A stretch of 64,000 nucleotides of DNA from Kaistella chaponensis (GTDB lineage: Bacteria > Bacteroidota > Bacteroidia > Flavobacteriales > Weeksellaceae). The position numbers and the translations under genes were made by a program. Location: the NCBI RefSeq assembly GCF_900156725.1, contig NZ_FTOI01000004.1:186001-250000 (forward strand), given 5' to 3'. Shown here one piece after another: positions 53,742 through 62,882 of the stretch (the first letter of the stretch is position 1; each line of letters begins with the position of its first letter). The notes under the pieces are model-generated. The model saw nothing but the letters and a program-made list of their open reading frames with translations, was not told where the DNA came from and made no database searches.

Positions 53742-54038
53742 AATATCTAATGCTTCATCACTATATTTAGCCTGAGCTACAGATTTTTTAGATGACTCAC
53801 TTACATTTTTTCCATTTACAAAAAATTTACTCTCTGCATAAATTCTTTGGTATATTAATTCGGCATAGATAAACTTTGTACTAGTGTCAAAAGGTTTTTC
53901 TTTAACCCCAAGATAATTACAATTCTTCACGATGGAATTGTTAATATGTGGTTTTAAGGGGTATGTAGTCGGTAATTGATTTTCTGCCATTAAGAGACCG
54001 AAGCTAAAGAGTGAAGAAATAAACAAAAATTTTGACAT
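53646..54038 (-). CDS. Exported small protein with DUF4177-like C-terminus
   Basis: 130 residues with a signal peptide (LFSFGLLMAEN). The C-terminal half contains ALDILGADGWELTAAYKR and then YFFYLKKK. This is the LNxLGxxGWEL pattern of DUF4177-like small domains. Function is unknown. It is convergent with, and partly overlaps, the DUF4386-like fragment. Confidence 0.65.
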   Translation of the reverse strand: MSKFLFISSLFSFGLLMAENQLPTTYPLKPHINNSIVKNCNYLGVKEKPFDTSTKFIYAELIYQRIYAESKFFVNGKNVSESSKKSVAQAKYSDEALDILGADGWELTAAYKREINSGSEYFFYLKKKIE

Positions 54039-54475
54039 AGAAAAAATTTTAAATTATACAGTTATCTTACAAGAATTAATACGAAAGCCTTTTATTATCT
54101 AAAAATTTGGGTTTATAATGATTGAAATAGATTTAAAATTAATTTCTGATATAGTCAATTGGTTCTTAAGTTTTAAAATAGTTCAATCAGAACAACTGTC
54201 CTTTCTACCTAAGTAAGATTTGTGTATTCCCAAAAAAAATATTTATCACCAAAAAAATCTGTATTATTTCAACGTTTCAAAAATATTAGTTTCATACTGT
54301 ACAAAAAAATATCACGTACAAACAACACTTTTGGAGCTATTAACAACAGTTGTATTAAAATGTGTAAAAATGATTCTGATCCTATTGGAAGATTGGTAGT
54401 TTATAGACTTAAATCGTCAGTTTGCAGGTGAAGTGCTTCTGATGGCAATTGTCGTTGTATTTTTAAGAAAAAAAA
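54039..54475. other. Divergent intergenic region, no gene seen
   Basis: 437 AT-rich bases separate the DUF4177-like gene (leftward) from the kelch gene (rightward), so promoters for both should lie here. I find no clear TAnnTTTG box. The short open frames within it have no protein-like pattern. Confidence 0.4.
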
Positions 54476-55723
54476 ATGAGACGATTACTTTATTTATTAG
54501 TGCTGCAGTTTTGCTGCGTTGTTTTTATTTCTGCACAATGGACAACAGGCTCCGACATTCCTCAAAAAATTCGTGCTGGAAATACGGAAAGTCATATAGA
54601 AAATGGAAATGGTTATGCCTATGTTTTTGGTGGGAGAGATGATCAGGAATTAATATCTAATAAGAGTTATAGGTATAATTTTTCTGCTGGAACTTGGGAC
54701 GCATTAGCAAACCTCCCGACTCCGATTTTAGGATCATCTAGTGCAAAATTAGGAGATAACATTTATATTATCGGTGGTATGGTTACTACTCCTGGAACAG
54801 TGACAAAAAAGGTTTATAAATACAGCATTCCAACGAATTTATGGAGCCAAGTTGCAGATACTCCAAATCCTTATACTGACGGTGACGCTGTACCATACCA
54901 GGATAGCTTAATTTATACGGTAGGAAGTTATAGTGGCGAAAAATCTTTTGTGTACAATGTTAATACAAATAAATGGAGAGCTGCAACTAGTGTTCCTTCT
55001 CCGGGAACGGCATTAGCTTACGGAGCACTTTCAGTGGTTGGAAATAAACTTATTTACGTAGGTGGATCTAATGGAACCTTTTCACCAACTTTTTGGAATA
55101 ATGTGTGGATTGGAGAGATTGATCAAAATAACCGAGCACTAATTAACTGGAGTTCTGGAGCGCCTTTCCCCGGAGAAACACGAACTTTTTTTGAAATGAA
55201 ACCGTGGAAGGATGGTTTAATTTTGATTGGTGGTACTACAGATAATACATTCAATACAGTAAGCAGTGAAAATTATTTTTATGATCCTCAGTTAAATACA
55301 TGGACAGAATTACCCTCAAAACCTACACCATGGAATACGGGTAACGCAACGTCAATTTTTATAGATGGAGTTTGGAAACTTTTTTGTACAGGGGGTTTTA
55401 ATGAAGAATATTTAAATCTAACTGAAATTTATTCACAAGAAAGATTAGCAACTTCAAATAATAGTTTTGATCAATGTCACATTAAAAATATGGCGACTGA
55501 AAGTGGTATGAATCCCAAAATACGTTTTTGTACAAAAGAGAAAGGAATTGTTAGTATTAAAATTTTTGATGCAACAGGCAAGATGATATATCAAACCTTA
55601 AATAATACAAAAACTAGAAATGAGATTTTATCATTATCTCATTTAAACCTTCCCGCGGGAACTTACTTTGTAACAGTGTCACAAAATGGAGTTAATCATG
55701 CAAGTAAAATAAAAATATTTTAG
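54476..55723 (+). CDS. Secreted kelch-repeat protein with T9SS-type C-terminus
   Basis: 415 residues with a signal peptide ending FISAQ. Kelch repeats forming a beta-propeller are visible as NGYAYVFGGRDD, KLGDNIYIIGGMVTTPG, VVGNKLIYVGGSNGTF and DGLILIGGTTDNTFN, with a Trp or Tyr at regular distance. The last 80 residues (KIFDATGKMIYQ, LNLPAGTYFVTVSQNG) match a type A T9SS sorting domain. It is probably exposed on the cell surface. The IS21 element sits about 57 bp after its stop. Confidence 0.82.
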   Translation: MRRLLYLLVLQFCCVVFISAQWTTGSDIPQKIRAGNTESHIENGNGYAYVFGGRDDQELISNKSYRYNFSAGTWDALANLPTPILGSSSAKLGDNIYIIGGMVTTPGTVTKKVYKYSIPTNLWSQVADTPNPYTDGDAVPYQDSLIYTVGSYSGEKSFVYNVNTNKWRAATSVPSPGTALAYGALSVVGNKLIYVGGSNGTFSPTFWNNVWIGEIDQNNRALINWSSGAPFPGETRTFFEMKPWKDGLILIGGTTDNTFNTVSSENYFYDPQLNTWTELPSKPTPWNTGNATSIFIDGVWKLFCTGGFNEEYLNLTEIYSQERLATSNNSFDQCHIKNMATESGMNPKIRFCTKEKGIVSIKIFDATGKMIYQTLNNTKTRNEILSLSHLNLPAGTYFVTVSQNGVNHASKIKIF

Positions 55724-55786
55724 TTAAAACAGTAAAATATCATTGTTTCTAGTTAAAAAGTAATAAAAGGTGGAAAAAACGGTCAA

Positions 55787-55866
55787 ATTGACCACCCAAT
55801 TCGGAGTAAATTGACCACCTGATTCGGAGGAAAGTGATCACCAAGATTCGGAGCAAATTGACCACC
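55787..55866 (+). repeat. Left-end transposase-binding repeats of the IS21 element
   Basis: Four copies of the unit ATTGACCACCTGATTCGGAG, one variant as GTGATCACC, have starts 23, 23 and 24 bp apart. The matching set in reverse orientation is at 58374-58437 with three copies. Multiple end repeats are normal for IS21 elements. Confidence 0.8.
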
Positions 55867-55950
55867 TGGATTTGGGTTGATTTTTTCAGGTAAAAACGAT
55901 TGATTTTTTCATGTTGTTAGCGTCATAAATTCGTATAAAAAATACGGATT

Positions 55951-57504
55951 ATGGCCAATAAAACAACCGACATGAGTAAAATTAGAAAAGTCCTTAAATT
56001 TTATAGCAACGGAAAAAGTAAGTTATTCATCAGCAATTACTTATCGCTTTCCAGAAACACCTTAAGGAAGTATATTTCATTATTTGAAGTCCTTGGATTA
56101 AGTTTTGAGATCATTAACGAAAAGACAGACGCAGAACTTGAACTTTTGTTTTCTCATACTACTGAGGAATCGGTGAGTCCCAAATTACAGACTTTGTACG
56201 ATTATTTTCCGGTGATGGAACGGGAATTAAAAAAGGTAGGAGTCACTATTTATAGCACTTGGGAACAATATATCGCTTTGCATCCCGATGGTTTTCAGAT
56301 CACCCAATTCCGGCATCACTACAAGATATGGGCAAAGCGGGTGAATCCTGTGATGCACATGAATCACAAAGCTGGTGATAAAATGTATGTGGATTATGCT
56401 GGCAAAACCCTATCTATTACTGATAAAAAGAGTGGCGAAATTAAAAGCGTACAGTTTTTTGTGGCCATCCTGGGAGCGAGCCAGTATACGTATGCAGAAT
56501 CCTCAATGAGCCAGCAAAAGGAAGATTTTGTACGTTCGGTAGAAGATGCGATGCATTTTTTTCAGGGCGTTCCTGCGGCAATTGTTCCTGATAATTTAAA
56601 ATCTGCGGTCATCAAAAGCAGCCGTTTTGAACCCACCATTAATGAAACCTTCGCCGATCTTGCCGATCATTATGGAACCACCATTTTACCTGCCAGAGCT
56701 TATAAGCAGAGAGATAAATCTTTGGTAGAAGGCGCTGTGAAGATCTTGTACCGCAGGATTTATGCCCGTTTAAAAGAAAACTCATTCTATTCATTAGCAG
56801 AATTAAACCATCAAATTTGGGATCTGTTAAAGACGCACAACGATCGCAAACTCACCGCACGTCCTTACTCCCGCAAAGAATTGTTTTTAGAAGACGAAAA
56901 AGAAAAACTGCGTCCACTTCCCGAAGCGCGTTTTGAGCTCAAATACCAGTCGCATGCAACGGTGATGCAGAATGGTCACGTTCTTTTGAGTCAGGACAAA
57001 AATTATTACAGCGTTCCGTATCAGTATCTGAAGAAAAAAATCAAACTTTTATATACGTCATCCGCTGTAGAAATCTTCCACAAATACAACAGAATTGCCA
57101 TTCATATGCGCAATTACAAACCTTATGGATACACCACCAATGCTGAACATTTAGCCAGTACGCATCAGTTTGTGTCCGATTGGAGTCCTTCGCGGTTTAT
57201 CGATTGGGCAACTGAAATTGATCCCGTCGTTGGTGAATATATCATCCAAATTATTGAGAGCCGGAATCATCCTGAACAAGCTTATAAAAGTTGTATGGGA
57301 ATATTAAACTTCGAAAAAAAGGTAGGCAGGGAGCGATTGGTCAATGCCTGCAAACGTGCGCTTGACTTTAAAATTTACAGCTTTAAAACCATCCAGAAAA
57401 TTTTAGAAAACAATTTAGACCAAATTGATTTTGAGCAAAAATCAGAGTTGGAACAACAACTTCCAATCCATGGGAATATCCGTGGAAAACAGTATTACAA
57501 TTAG
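55951..57504 (+). CDS. istA: IS21 family transposase IstA
   Basis: 517-residue DDE transposase. The N-terminal helix-turn-helix (about 20-60, FISNYLSLSRNTLRKYI) is followed by the integrase core, with Asp in KMYVDYAGK (near 148), Asp in IVPDNLKSAV (near 214) and Glu in KSLVEGAVK (near 260). A basic C-terminal region follows. The length is normal for IstA and no stop or frameshift is seen. It acts with the helper ATPase IstB encoded 69 bp downstream. Confidence 0.93.
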   Translation: MANKTTDMSKIRKVLKFYSNGKSKLFISNYLSLSRNTLRKYISLFEVLGLSFEIINEKTDAELELLFSHTTEESVSPKLQTLYDYFPVMERELKKVGVTIYSTWEQYIALHPDGFQITQFRHHYKIWAKRVNPVMHMNHKAGDKMYVDYAGKTLSITDKKSGEIKSVQFFVAILGASQYTYAESSMSQQKEDFVRSVEDAMHFFQGVPAAIVPDNLKSAVIKSSRFEPTINETFADLADHYGTTILPARAYKQRDKSLVEGAVKILYRRIYARLKENSFYSLAELNHQIWDLLKTHNDRKLTARPYSRKELFLEDEKEKLRPLPEARFELKYQSHATVMQNGHVLLSQDKNYYSVPYQYLKKKIKLLYTSSAVEIFHKYNRIAIHMRNYKPYGYTTNAEHLASTHQFVSDWSPSRFIDWATEIDPVVGEYIIQIIESRNHPEQAYKSCMGILNFEKKVGRERLVNACKRALDFKIYSFKTIQKILENNLDQIDFEQKSELEQQLPIHGNIRGKQYYN

Positions 57505-57573
57505 CAATTAGTAATTAGCAAAATTATCATTTTCAATTAAACCATCATTAAACCAAATTAAATTTTAAAAATC

Positions 57574-58317
57574 ATGAACGAACCTACCGTGACCAAAATG
57601 AAGCAAATGAAGCTTTGCGGCATGTATCATGCGTTTAAAACCGCTATTGAAAGTGGCAAAACAGATCATTACACGCTCGATGAGTTTATCTCGATGCTGA
57701 TCGATGCAGAATGGGATGAACGGCACAACAGGCGCATCGAAAGAAGCATCAAGAACGCACGATTCCATTACAAATCAAATATCGAAAATATTAACTTCGA
57801 TGAATCCCGAAACTTGGACCGCAATCTGGTGCTGCGCTTAGCGGGATGCGAATTTGTAGAAAAGAATGAAAACATACTGATCACCGGAAGTACGGGCGTA
57901 GGCAAAAGCTATTTAGGCACTGCACTTGGTTATCAGGCGTGTATAGAAGGTTTTAAGGTCAGTTATTTTAACACCAATAAATTGTTTGGTAAATTAAAAA
58001 TGGCAAAAGCAGATGGCTCTTATCTCCGGGAACTTGCCAAAATACAACGCCAGGAGGTGATTATATTGGATGATTTTGGCCTCCAGACATTAGACAGTCA
58101 AAACAGAATAACTCTTTTAGAACTCATTGAAGACCGTCATAATAACGGTTCCATCATTGTAACTTCGCAAATCCCGGTTGCGGGTTGTTATGAAATCATC
58201 GGCGAAAAAACCATTGCCGATGCTATTTTAGACCGGTTGATCCACCAATCTCACCGCCTTGAACTGAAGGGTGAATCAATGCGCAAAAAAAGAGGAATAA
58301 ATAAAGCCGAAAATTAA
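57574..58317 (+). CDS. istB: IS21 helper ATPase IstB
   Basis: 247-residue AAA+ ATPase related to DnaC. Walker A is GSTGVGKS (near residue 107), Walker B is VIILDDFGL, and sensor I is IIVTSQIPV. The N-terminal helical part (KQMKLCGMYHAFKTAIES) is typical of IstB. It selects target DNA and activates IstA. Complete, and in the standard order after istA. Confidence 0.93.
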   Translation: MNEPTVTKMKQMKLCGMYHAFKTAIESGKTDHYTLDEFISMLIDAEWDERHNRRIERSIKNARFHYKSNIENINFDESRNLDRNLVLRLAGCEFVEKNENILITGSTGVGKSYLGTALGYQACIEGFKVSYFNTNKLFGKLKMAKADGSYLRELAKIQRQEVIILDDFGLQTLDSQNRITLLELIEDRHNNGSIIVTSQIPVAGCYEIIGEKTIADAILDRLIHQSHRLELKGESMRKKRGINKAEN

Positions 58318-58373
58318 TGATATTTGAATACAAATTAGCACATGAAAAACAGTCGTTTTTGCCACAAAAAAGA

Positions 58374-58437
58374 GGTGGTCAATTTAAACCGAATTTACAT
58401 GGTCACTTTAAACCGAATCTAGGTGGTCAATTACACC
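58374..58437 (-). repeat. Right-end transposase-binding repeats of the IS21 element
   Basis: GGTGGTCAA at 58374 and 58422, plus the variant ATGGTCAC at 58399, lie about 24 bp apart, with AAACCGAAT linkers. They are inverted relative to the left-end set. Confidence 0.75.
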
Positions 58438-58684
58438 GAACTTTGCAGTATTTCAGTCAGAATAGAAATAGATAAAGAATTAATTTATATCAATGTGTAT
58501 ATTATGTGAAAATTTAGATTAAAAAGTTGAAAATCGAAAATGTATTATGTTTTATTTTTTCAAAGTAACTCTTTAAGCGCTGGGTGGAGATTTAATTTGA
58601 TAATATATCTAAATAATGTAAAATTAAATCTACCGAGATCAAAAGTTTGAAATACTATAGAGAAATGGATTATTAAATTCTAGC

Positions 58685-58716
58685 AAAAAGAAAAATCGGG
58701 AACTTTAGTCCCCGAT
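58685..58716 (-). terminator. Terminator of the tRNA-Gln transcript
   Basis: ATCGGG (58695-58700) pairs with CCCGAT (58711-58716), with an inner ACT/AGT pairing. On the minus strand it is followed by a T-rich run. It lies just downstream of tRNA-Gln. Confidence 0.75.
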
Positions 58717-58749
58717 AATGTTAAATTACTGATTTACAGTAGTTGTTTG

Positions 58750-58820
58750 TAGACCCACAGGGATTCGAACCCCAACTGACGGTACCAAAAACCGGAGTGC
58801 TACCGTTACACCATGGGTCT
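58750..58820 (-). tRNA. tRNA-Gln (TTG anticodon)
   Basis: On the minus strand the acceptor arms AGACCCA and TGGGTCT pair over 7 bp. The D arm is GTGT/GCAC. The anticodon arm CGGT-TTTTGGT-ACCG reads TTG at positions 34-36, which is glutamine. The T arm contains GGTTCGAATCC. The discriminator base is A and the CCA end is not encoded. About 71 nt. Confidence 0.93.
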
Positions 58821-58918
58821 GTCTTTATTTTGGTGGTGCAAATCTAAAAAAAAATTTTGTACTGAACAATTATTTTTCAAAAATTTATCCTAAAATGTAT
58901 TTTATTGATTTTATCATG

Positions 58919-58949
58919 TTTCTCTTCTCATATAAATTCTGTATTTTTG
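58919..58949 (+). promoter_or_regulatory. recA promoter
   Basis: TATTTTTG (58942-58949) is an exact TAnnTTTG box. TTTC (58919-58922), 19 bases upstream, is one base from the TTTG upstream box. The leader to the ATG at 58969 would be short. I see no LexA-like palindrome. Confidence 0.6.
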
Positions 58950-58968
58950 AACAAATAAATATTTACAA

Positions 58969-59979
58969 ATGAGCAGTATTGAAGATAAGAAAAAAGCATT
59001 GGCTTTGGTGCTTGAAAAACTAGATAAAACCTACGGTAAAGGAACTGTAATGACTTTAGGAGATGCATCTGCAGATACTTCTATTGAGGTGATCCCTTCT
59101 GGATCTTTAGGATTAGATTTAGCATTAGGAGTTGGTGGGTACCCAAGAGGAAGAGTCATAGAAATTTATGGACCTGAATCTTCTGGTAAAACTACTTTAA
59201 CTTTACATGCGATTGCAGAGGCACAGAAAACGGGCGGAATCGCTGCGTTTATTGATGCAGAGCACGCATTCGACCGTCATTATGCATCAAAGTTGGGGAT
59301 TAATCTGGATGATCTCATTATTTCACAGCCAGATAATGGAGAACAAGCTTTAGAAATTGCCGATAATTTGATCCGTTCCGGTGCGGTAGATATTGTTGTA
59401 ATCGATTCGGTTGCAGCTTTGACACCAAAAGCTGAGATTGAAGGCGAAATGGGAGACTCTAAAATGGGGCTTCATGCACGACTAATGTCGCAAGCATTAA
59501 GAAAACTAACAGGAACTATTTCTAAAACAAAATGTACGGTAATTTTCATTAACCAGTTAAGAGAAAAAATTGGCGTAATGTTCGGAAACCCAGAAACGAC
59601 AACGGGTGGAAATGCGTTGAAGTTTTATGCTTCAGTAAGAATTGATATCAGAAAAGCAAGCGCGCCGATTAAAACAGGTGATGAAGCGGTAGGAAGCCGT
59701 GTTAAAGTAAAGATTGTAAAAAACAAAGTTGCACCACCGTTTAAAATTGCTGAATTTGATATTATGTACGGAGAGGGTGTTTCTAAAACAGGCGAAATTC
59801 TGGATGCGGCAGTTGATATGGGAATTGTGAAGAAAAGCGGTTCTTGGTTCAGTTATGCTGATACAAAGCTAGGTCAAGGTCGTGATGCAGTAAGAGATAT
59901 GTTGAAAGACAATCCTGAACTTGCAGATGAATTGGAAGCTAAAATCCGGGAAGAGATTAAGAATAAAAAAGATGCCTAA
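58969..59979 (+). CDS. recA: Recombinase RecA
   Basis: 336-residue DNA-strand exchange ATPase for recombination and repair. Walker A is GPESSGKTT, Walker B is [14 protein letters not shown], and loop L1 is [20 protein letters not shown]. Loop L2 is found at [20 protein letters not shown]. The C-terminal domain is acidic ([10 protein letters not shown]). The length is slightly below E. coli RecA because of a shorter C-tail, which is usual in Bacteroidetes. A strong terminator follows. Confidence 0.98.
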   Translation: MSSIEDKKKALALVLEKLDKTYGKGTVMTLGDASADTSIEVIPSGSLGLDLALGVGGYPRGRVIEIYGPESSGKTTLTLHAIAEAQKTGGIAAFIDAEHAFDRHYASKLGINLDDLIISQPDNGEQALEIADNLIRSGAVDIVVIDSVAALTPKAEIEGEMGDSKMGLHARLMSQALRKLTGTISKTKCTVIFINQLREKIGVMFGNPETTTGGNALKFYASVRIDIRKASAPIKTGDEAVGSRVKVKIVKNKVAPPFKIAEFDIMYGEGVSKTGEILDAAVDMGIVKKSGSWFSYADTKLGQGRDAVRDMLKDNPELADELEAKIREEIKNKKDA

Positions 59980-60056
59980 TCTGCACGATAGAAAATGAGT
60001 AGATAATAAGGATGAGATTTTAAATTAGCGATTTATTCTCAGGTATTGATCGAATT

Positions 60057-60086
60057 AAAGACAGCATAAAATGCTGTCTTTTTTTC
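60057..60086 (+). terminator. recA terminator
   Basis: AAAGACAGCAT and ATGCTGTCTTT form an 11-bp perfect stem with an AAA loop and a T-run. Confidence 0.93.
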
Positions 60087-60118
60087 TTTAAAAATCTTAC
60101 TTTTATTTTAATTTCCAC

Positions 60119-60236
60119 TCTGCAATAGGGATAGAAACGGAAACCCCGGAAAAAGCGTTGGGAAAGAAATGGCTTGAGGAGTTGCAGTGTATAGCCCGAC
60201 CCGAGAAATGGGAAAGCTGCGGCGAGGGAATTGCCC
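60119..60236. repeat. GC-rich intergenic block, copy C (loosely related)
   Basis: A GC-rich, purine-biased non-coding block lies between recA and htpG, with GGGATAGAAACGGAAACCCC and TATAGCCCGACCCGAG then GGGAAAGCTGCGGCG. It is similar in style and position to copies A and D (GATACAGCGGAAAGCGGG), but only short words are shared, so it may be a second subfamily. Confidence 0.4.
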
Positions 60237-60320
60237 AAAAAAAAAATTGACAATCTGTCACTTTGCGCAGATTGGTGTTTTATTTGAGAACTCAACTGCA
60301 TAATTTAAAAATCAATTAAC

Positions 60321-62216
60321 ATGACAAAAGGAAATATTAATGTATCGGTGGAAAATATTTTTCCGTTAATCAAGAAGTTTTTATACAGCGATCACGAGAT
60401 ATTTTTACGTGAACTGATTTCTAATGCGACAGATGCGACTTTGAAGCTGAAACATTTGACGAGCATTGGCGAAATTAAAACCGATTACGGACAACCGAAA
60501 ATTGAAGTTAAAATTGATAAGGAAGCGAAAACCTTAACCATCATCGATCAGGGAATCGGAATGACGGGCGAAGAAGTTGAAAAATACATCAACCAAGTTG
60601 CCTTTTCTGGGGCGGAAGAATTTCTAGAAAAATATAAAGATTCTGCCAAAGATTCTGGAATAATTGGTCATTTTGGTCTTGGGTTTTACTCCGCTTTTAT
60701 GGTGGCTGAAAAAGTAGAAATTATTACCAAATCGTACAAAGATGAACCCGCAGTTCGATGGATTTGCGATGGTAGTCCGGAATTTACTTTAGAAGAAACG
60801 ACTGATAAAACCGATCGTGGAACCGAAATCGTGCTTCATATTGCAGAAGATTCTACGGAGTTTTTAGAGGAATCTAAAATTCGTGAATTATTGACGAAAT
60901 ACAACAAATTCATGCCTGTTCCGATTAAATTTGGAACAAAAACCGAAACTTTACCTTTAGCAGAAGATGCTGCAGAAGATGCGGTTGCGGAAACTACTGA
61001 AGTTGATAACATCATCAATAATCCAGCTCCGGCATGGACGAAAACGCCGAGTGAACTTTCTGACGCAGATTATAAGGAATTCTACCACGAATTGTATCCG
61101 ATGCAGTTTGAGGAGCCTTTGTTTAATATTCATTTGAATGTGGATTATCCATTTAATTTAACTGGAATTCTTTATTTCCCGAAATTGACGAACGGATTAA
61201 ACATTGAAAAAGATAAAATTCAACTTTACCAAAATCAGGTGTATGTAACCGATGAGGTGAAAGGAATTGTGCCAGATTTCTTAATGTTGTTGCGTGGAGT
61301 GATCGATTCTCCGGATATTCCGTTGAATGTTTCTAGATCTTATCTTCAAGCAGACGGTGCGGTGAAGAAAATTTCTTCTTACATCACGAAAAAAGTGGCC
61401 GACAAAATGGTTTCTTTATTCAATGAAAACCGCGATGATTACGAGAAAAAATGGAACGACATTAAAATCGTGATCGAATACGGAATGATCTCTGAAGATA
61501 AATTCTTTGATAAATCAGACAAATTTGCATTGTACCCAACAACCGATGGCAAATATTACTTGTGGTCTGAACTGGAAGAAAAAGTAAAACCAATGCAAAC
61601 CGACAAAGACGGAAACTTTGTGATTTTGTACGCAACAAATGCCGATGAACAGCACAGTTACATTCAGTCTGCGAAAGACAAAGGCTATGAAGTTTTACTT
61701 TTAGATTCACCGATTGTTCCGCATCTTATTCAAAAACTGGAAACTTCAAAAGAGAAAATTTCTTTTGCAAGAGTTGATGCAGATCACGTGAATAATTTGA
61801 TTAAAAAAGACGATACACCAATCTCTAAATTAAATGAAGAGGAAAAAGTATCGTTGAAGACAACTATCGAAGAAGCGGTAAACGACAAGAAATTCAGCGT
61901 TCAGGTGGAAGATTTGGAAAGTTCTGAAGCGCCATTTATGATCACACAACCGGAATTTATGCGCAGAATGAAAGACATGCAGGCAACCGGTGGCGGTGGC
62001 GGAATGTTCGGAATGAGCGGTTTCCCGGAAATGTATAATTTGGTGGTAAATTCTAACAGTGAGTTGGCTGCGGAAATCCTTAAAAATGAAAATGCAGAGG
62101 AGAAAAAGTCTAAAATTAAATACGCGTTGGATTTAGCGAAATTATCTCAGAATTTGTTGAAAGGAAAAGACTTGACGGAATTTATTCAGAGAAGTTATCA
62201 GCAGTTGAGTAAATAG
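60321..62216 (+). CDS. htpG: Molecular chaperone HtpG (Hsp90)
   Basis: 631-residue Hsp90. The N-terminal ATPase has LRELISNATDATLKLKHL, IDQGIGMTGEEVEKYI and GHFGLGFYSAFMVAEKVE. A short acidic insert (EDAAEDAVAETTEVD, near residues 215-230) follows, then the middle domain with LYFPKLTNGL and VSRSYLQADGAVK, and the C-terminal dimer domain. The Bacteroidetes form differs from E. coli HtpG by the insert. It assists folding and stress recovery in the cytoplasm. Confidence 0.96.
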   Translation: MTKGNINVSVENIFPLIKKFLYSDHEIFLRELISNATDATLKLKHLTSIGEIKTDYGQPKIEVKIDKEAKTLTIIDQGIGMTGEEVEKYINQVAFSGAEEFLEKYKDSAKDSGIIGHFGLGFYSAFMVAEKVEIITKSYKDEPAVRWICDGSPEFTLEETTDKTDRGTEIVLHIAEDSTEFLEESKIRELLTKYNKFMPVPIKFGTKTETLPLAEDAAEDAVAETTEVDNIINNPAPAWTKTPSELSDADYKEFYHELYPMQFEEPLFNIHLNVDYPFNLTGILYFPKLTNGLNIEKDKIQLYQNQVYVTDEVKGIVPDFLMLLRGVIDSPDIPLNVSRSYLQADGAVKKISSYITKKVADKMVSLFNENRDDYEKKWNDIKIVIEYGMISEDKFFDKSDKFALYPTTDGKYYLWSELEEKVKPMQTDKDGNFVILYATNADEQHSYIQSAKDKGYEVLLLDSPIVPHLIQKLETSKEKISFARVDADHVNNLIKKDDTPISKLNEEEKVSLKTTIEEAVNDKKFSVQVEDLESSEAPFMITQPEFMRRMKDMQATGGGGGMFGMSGFPEMYNLVVNSNSELAAEILKNENAEEKKSKIKYALDLAKLSQNLLKGKDLTEFIQRSYQQLSK

Positions 62217-62221
62217 GATAT

Positions 62222-62296
62222 AGAGAAAAGAACAAAGAGTAAAGAGAAAAGAACAAAGAGTAAAGAATAAAGAGAAAAAAACAAAGAGTAAAGAGG
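62222..62296 (+). repeat. Short purine-rich tandem repeat after htpG
   Basis: About three imperfect copies of AGAGAAAAGAACAAAGAGTA lie just after the htpG stop. Low-complexity A/G only on this strand. Confidence 0.7.
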
Positions 62297-62332
62297 ATAG
62301 GCTTTAGTGTTGTATGCTTTATTGGAAATAGT

Positions 62333-62371
62333 AAAACCTTGTTGAGAGTTGATCTTGACAAGGTTTTTTTT
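62333..62371 (+). terminator. htpG terminator
   Basis: AAAACCTTGT (62333-62342) pairs with ACAAGGTTTT (62358-62367) and continues into a T-run. Confidence 0.85.
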
Positions 62372-62460
62372 AAATGAATAAATCGGCAGAATAGTAGTTT
62401 TGTCGATTTTTTTTTGACAGAAATTTGACCATGTCGAAGGTCGATCAATTATTTTTTGGG

Positions 62461-62530
62461 AGATTTTTCCGTCTTGTGTTCCCGTTTTTTTTTGTTTCAA
62501 AGTGCTGCGCATAAAGCGCTATACTCTGGT
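62461..62530. repeat. Degenerate copy of the dispersed intergenic element (copy E)
   Basis: GTTCCCGTTTTTTTTTGTTT, then CTGCGCATAAAGCGCTATAC and TCTGG, line up with copy B (GTTCCCGCTTTTTGTTCG, CTCGCAAAAAGAGCTCCAC, TCAGG). Sequence drift is strong, so this is a weak call. Confidence 0.35.
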
Positions 62531-62557
62531 TTGTTTGCGAGTTTGTGCTTTGTAATC

Positions 62558-62854
62558 TTACAATTCCTCTAAAGGATTCCAGAAAAGCGTTTTGAAATTT
62601 TTGATTCGGAAATTTTCTACTTCAATTCCTTCGGCTTCCAGTCTTTGCTGAAATTCCGGAACCGACAATGTTCCTGAACTGGAGATCACGCGGTGTGCAG
62701 GAACATTTTTCGGACAACCGCCCATGGCTTTTCCCACGTGGCGGGAATGATTGGGAAAACCTATAGCTTTTGCAATCGCGCCGTAAGAGGAGATGCGACC
62801 TTTCGGTATTAATTTGGTGATTTCCCAGACTTGTTGTTGAAATAGTGGATTCAT
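62558..62854 (-). CDS. Alkyltransferase-like protein (ATL, MGMT fold without active Cys)
   Basis: 98-residue DNA-binding domain of the O6-alkylguanine-DNA alkyltransferase family. Typical parts are FQQQVWEITKLIPKGRISSY, GAIAKAIGFPNHSRHVGKAM and the turn NVPAHRVISSSG. The catalytic PCHRV is PAHRV, so the acceptor Cys is Ala. It cannot take alkyl groups and should instead flag alkylated bases for nucleotide excision repair, as known for ATL proteins. The N-terminal domain of full MGMT is absent. An 18-unit minisatellite begins 29 bp upstream of its start. Confidence 0.87.
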   Translation of the reverse strand: MNPLFQQQVWEITKLIPKGRISSYGAIAKAIGFPNHSRHVGKAMGGCPKNVPAHRVISSSGTLSVPEFQQRLEAEGIEVENFRIKNFKTLFWNPLEEL

Positions 62855-62882
62855 CTTGTTTTTGTGTTGTTTTGGGATGGGA

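Larger units (their letters stand above)
55780..58438 (+). mobile_element. IS21-family insertion sequence
   Basis: An element of about 2.66 kb carries istA and istB between multiple inverted terminal repeats (TTGACCACC units at 55788, 55811, 55834 as a variant, and 55858; the complement at 58374, 58399 as a variant, and 58422). The ends are set at the shared CGGT/ACCG just outside the outermost repeats and are approximate. No target-site duplication is obvious. Both genes are intact, so the element could be active. Confidence 0.85.

Noticed and set aside
54222-54475. Short plus-strand frames before the kelch gene
   Set aside because: They are AT-rich, without ribosome-binding context or protein-like pattern, and lie in a divergent promoter region.
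58440-58968. Replication origin near recA
   Set aside because: No cluster of DnaA boxes and no dnaA/dnaN/gyrB; the region is explained by a tRNA, its terminator and the recA promoter.
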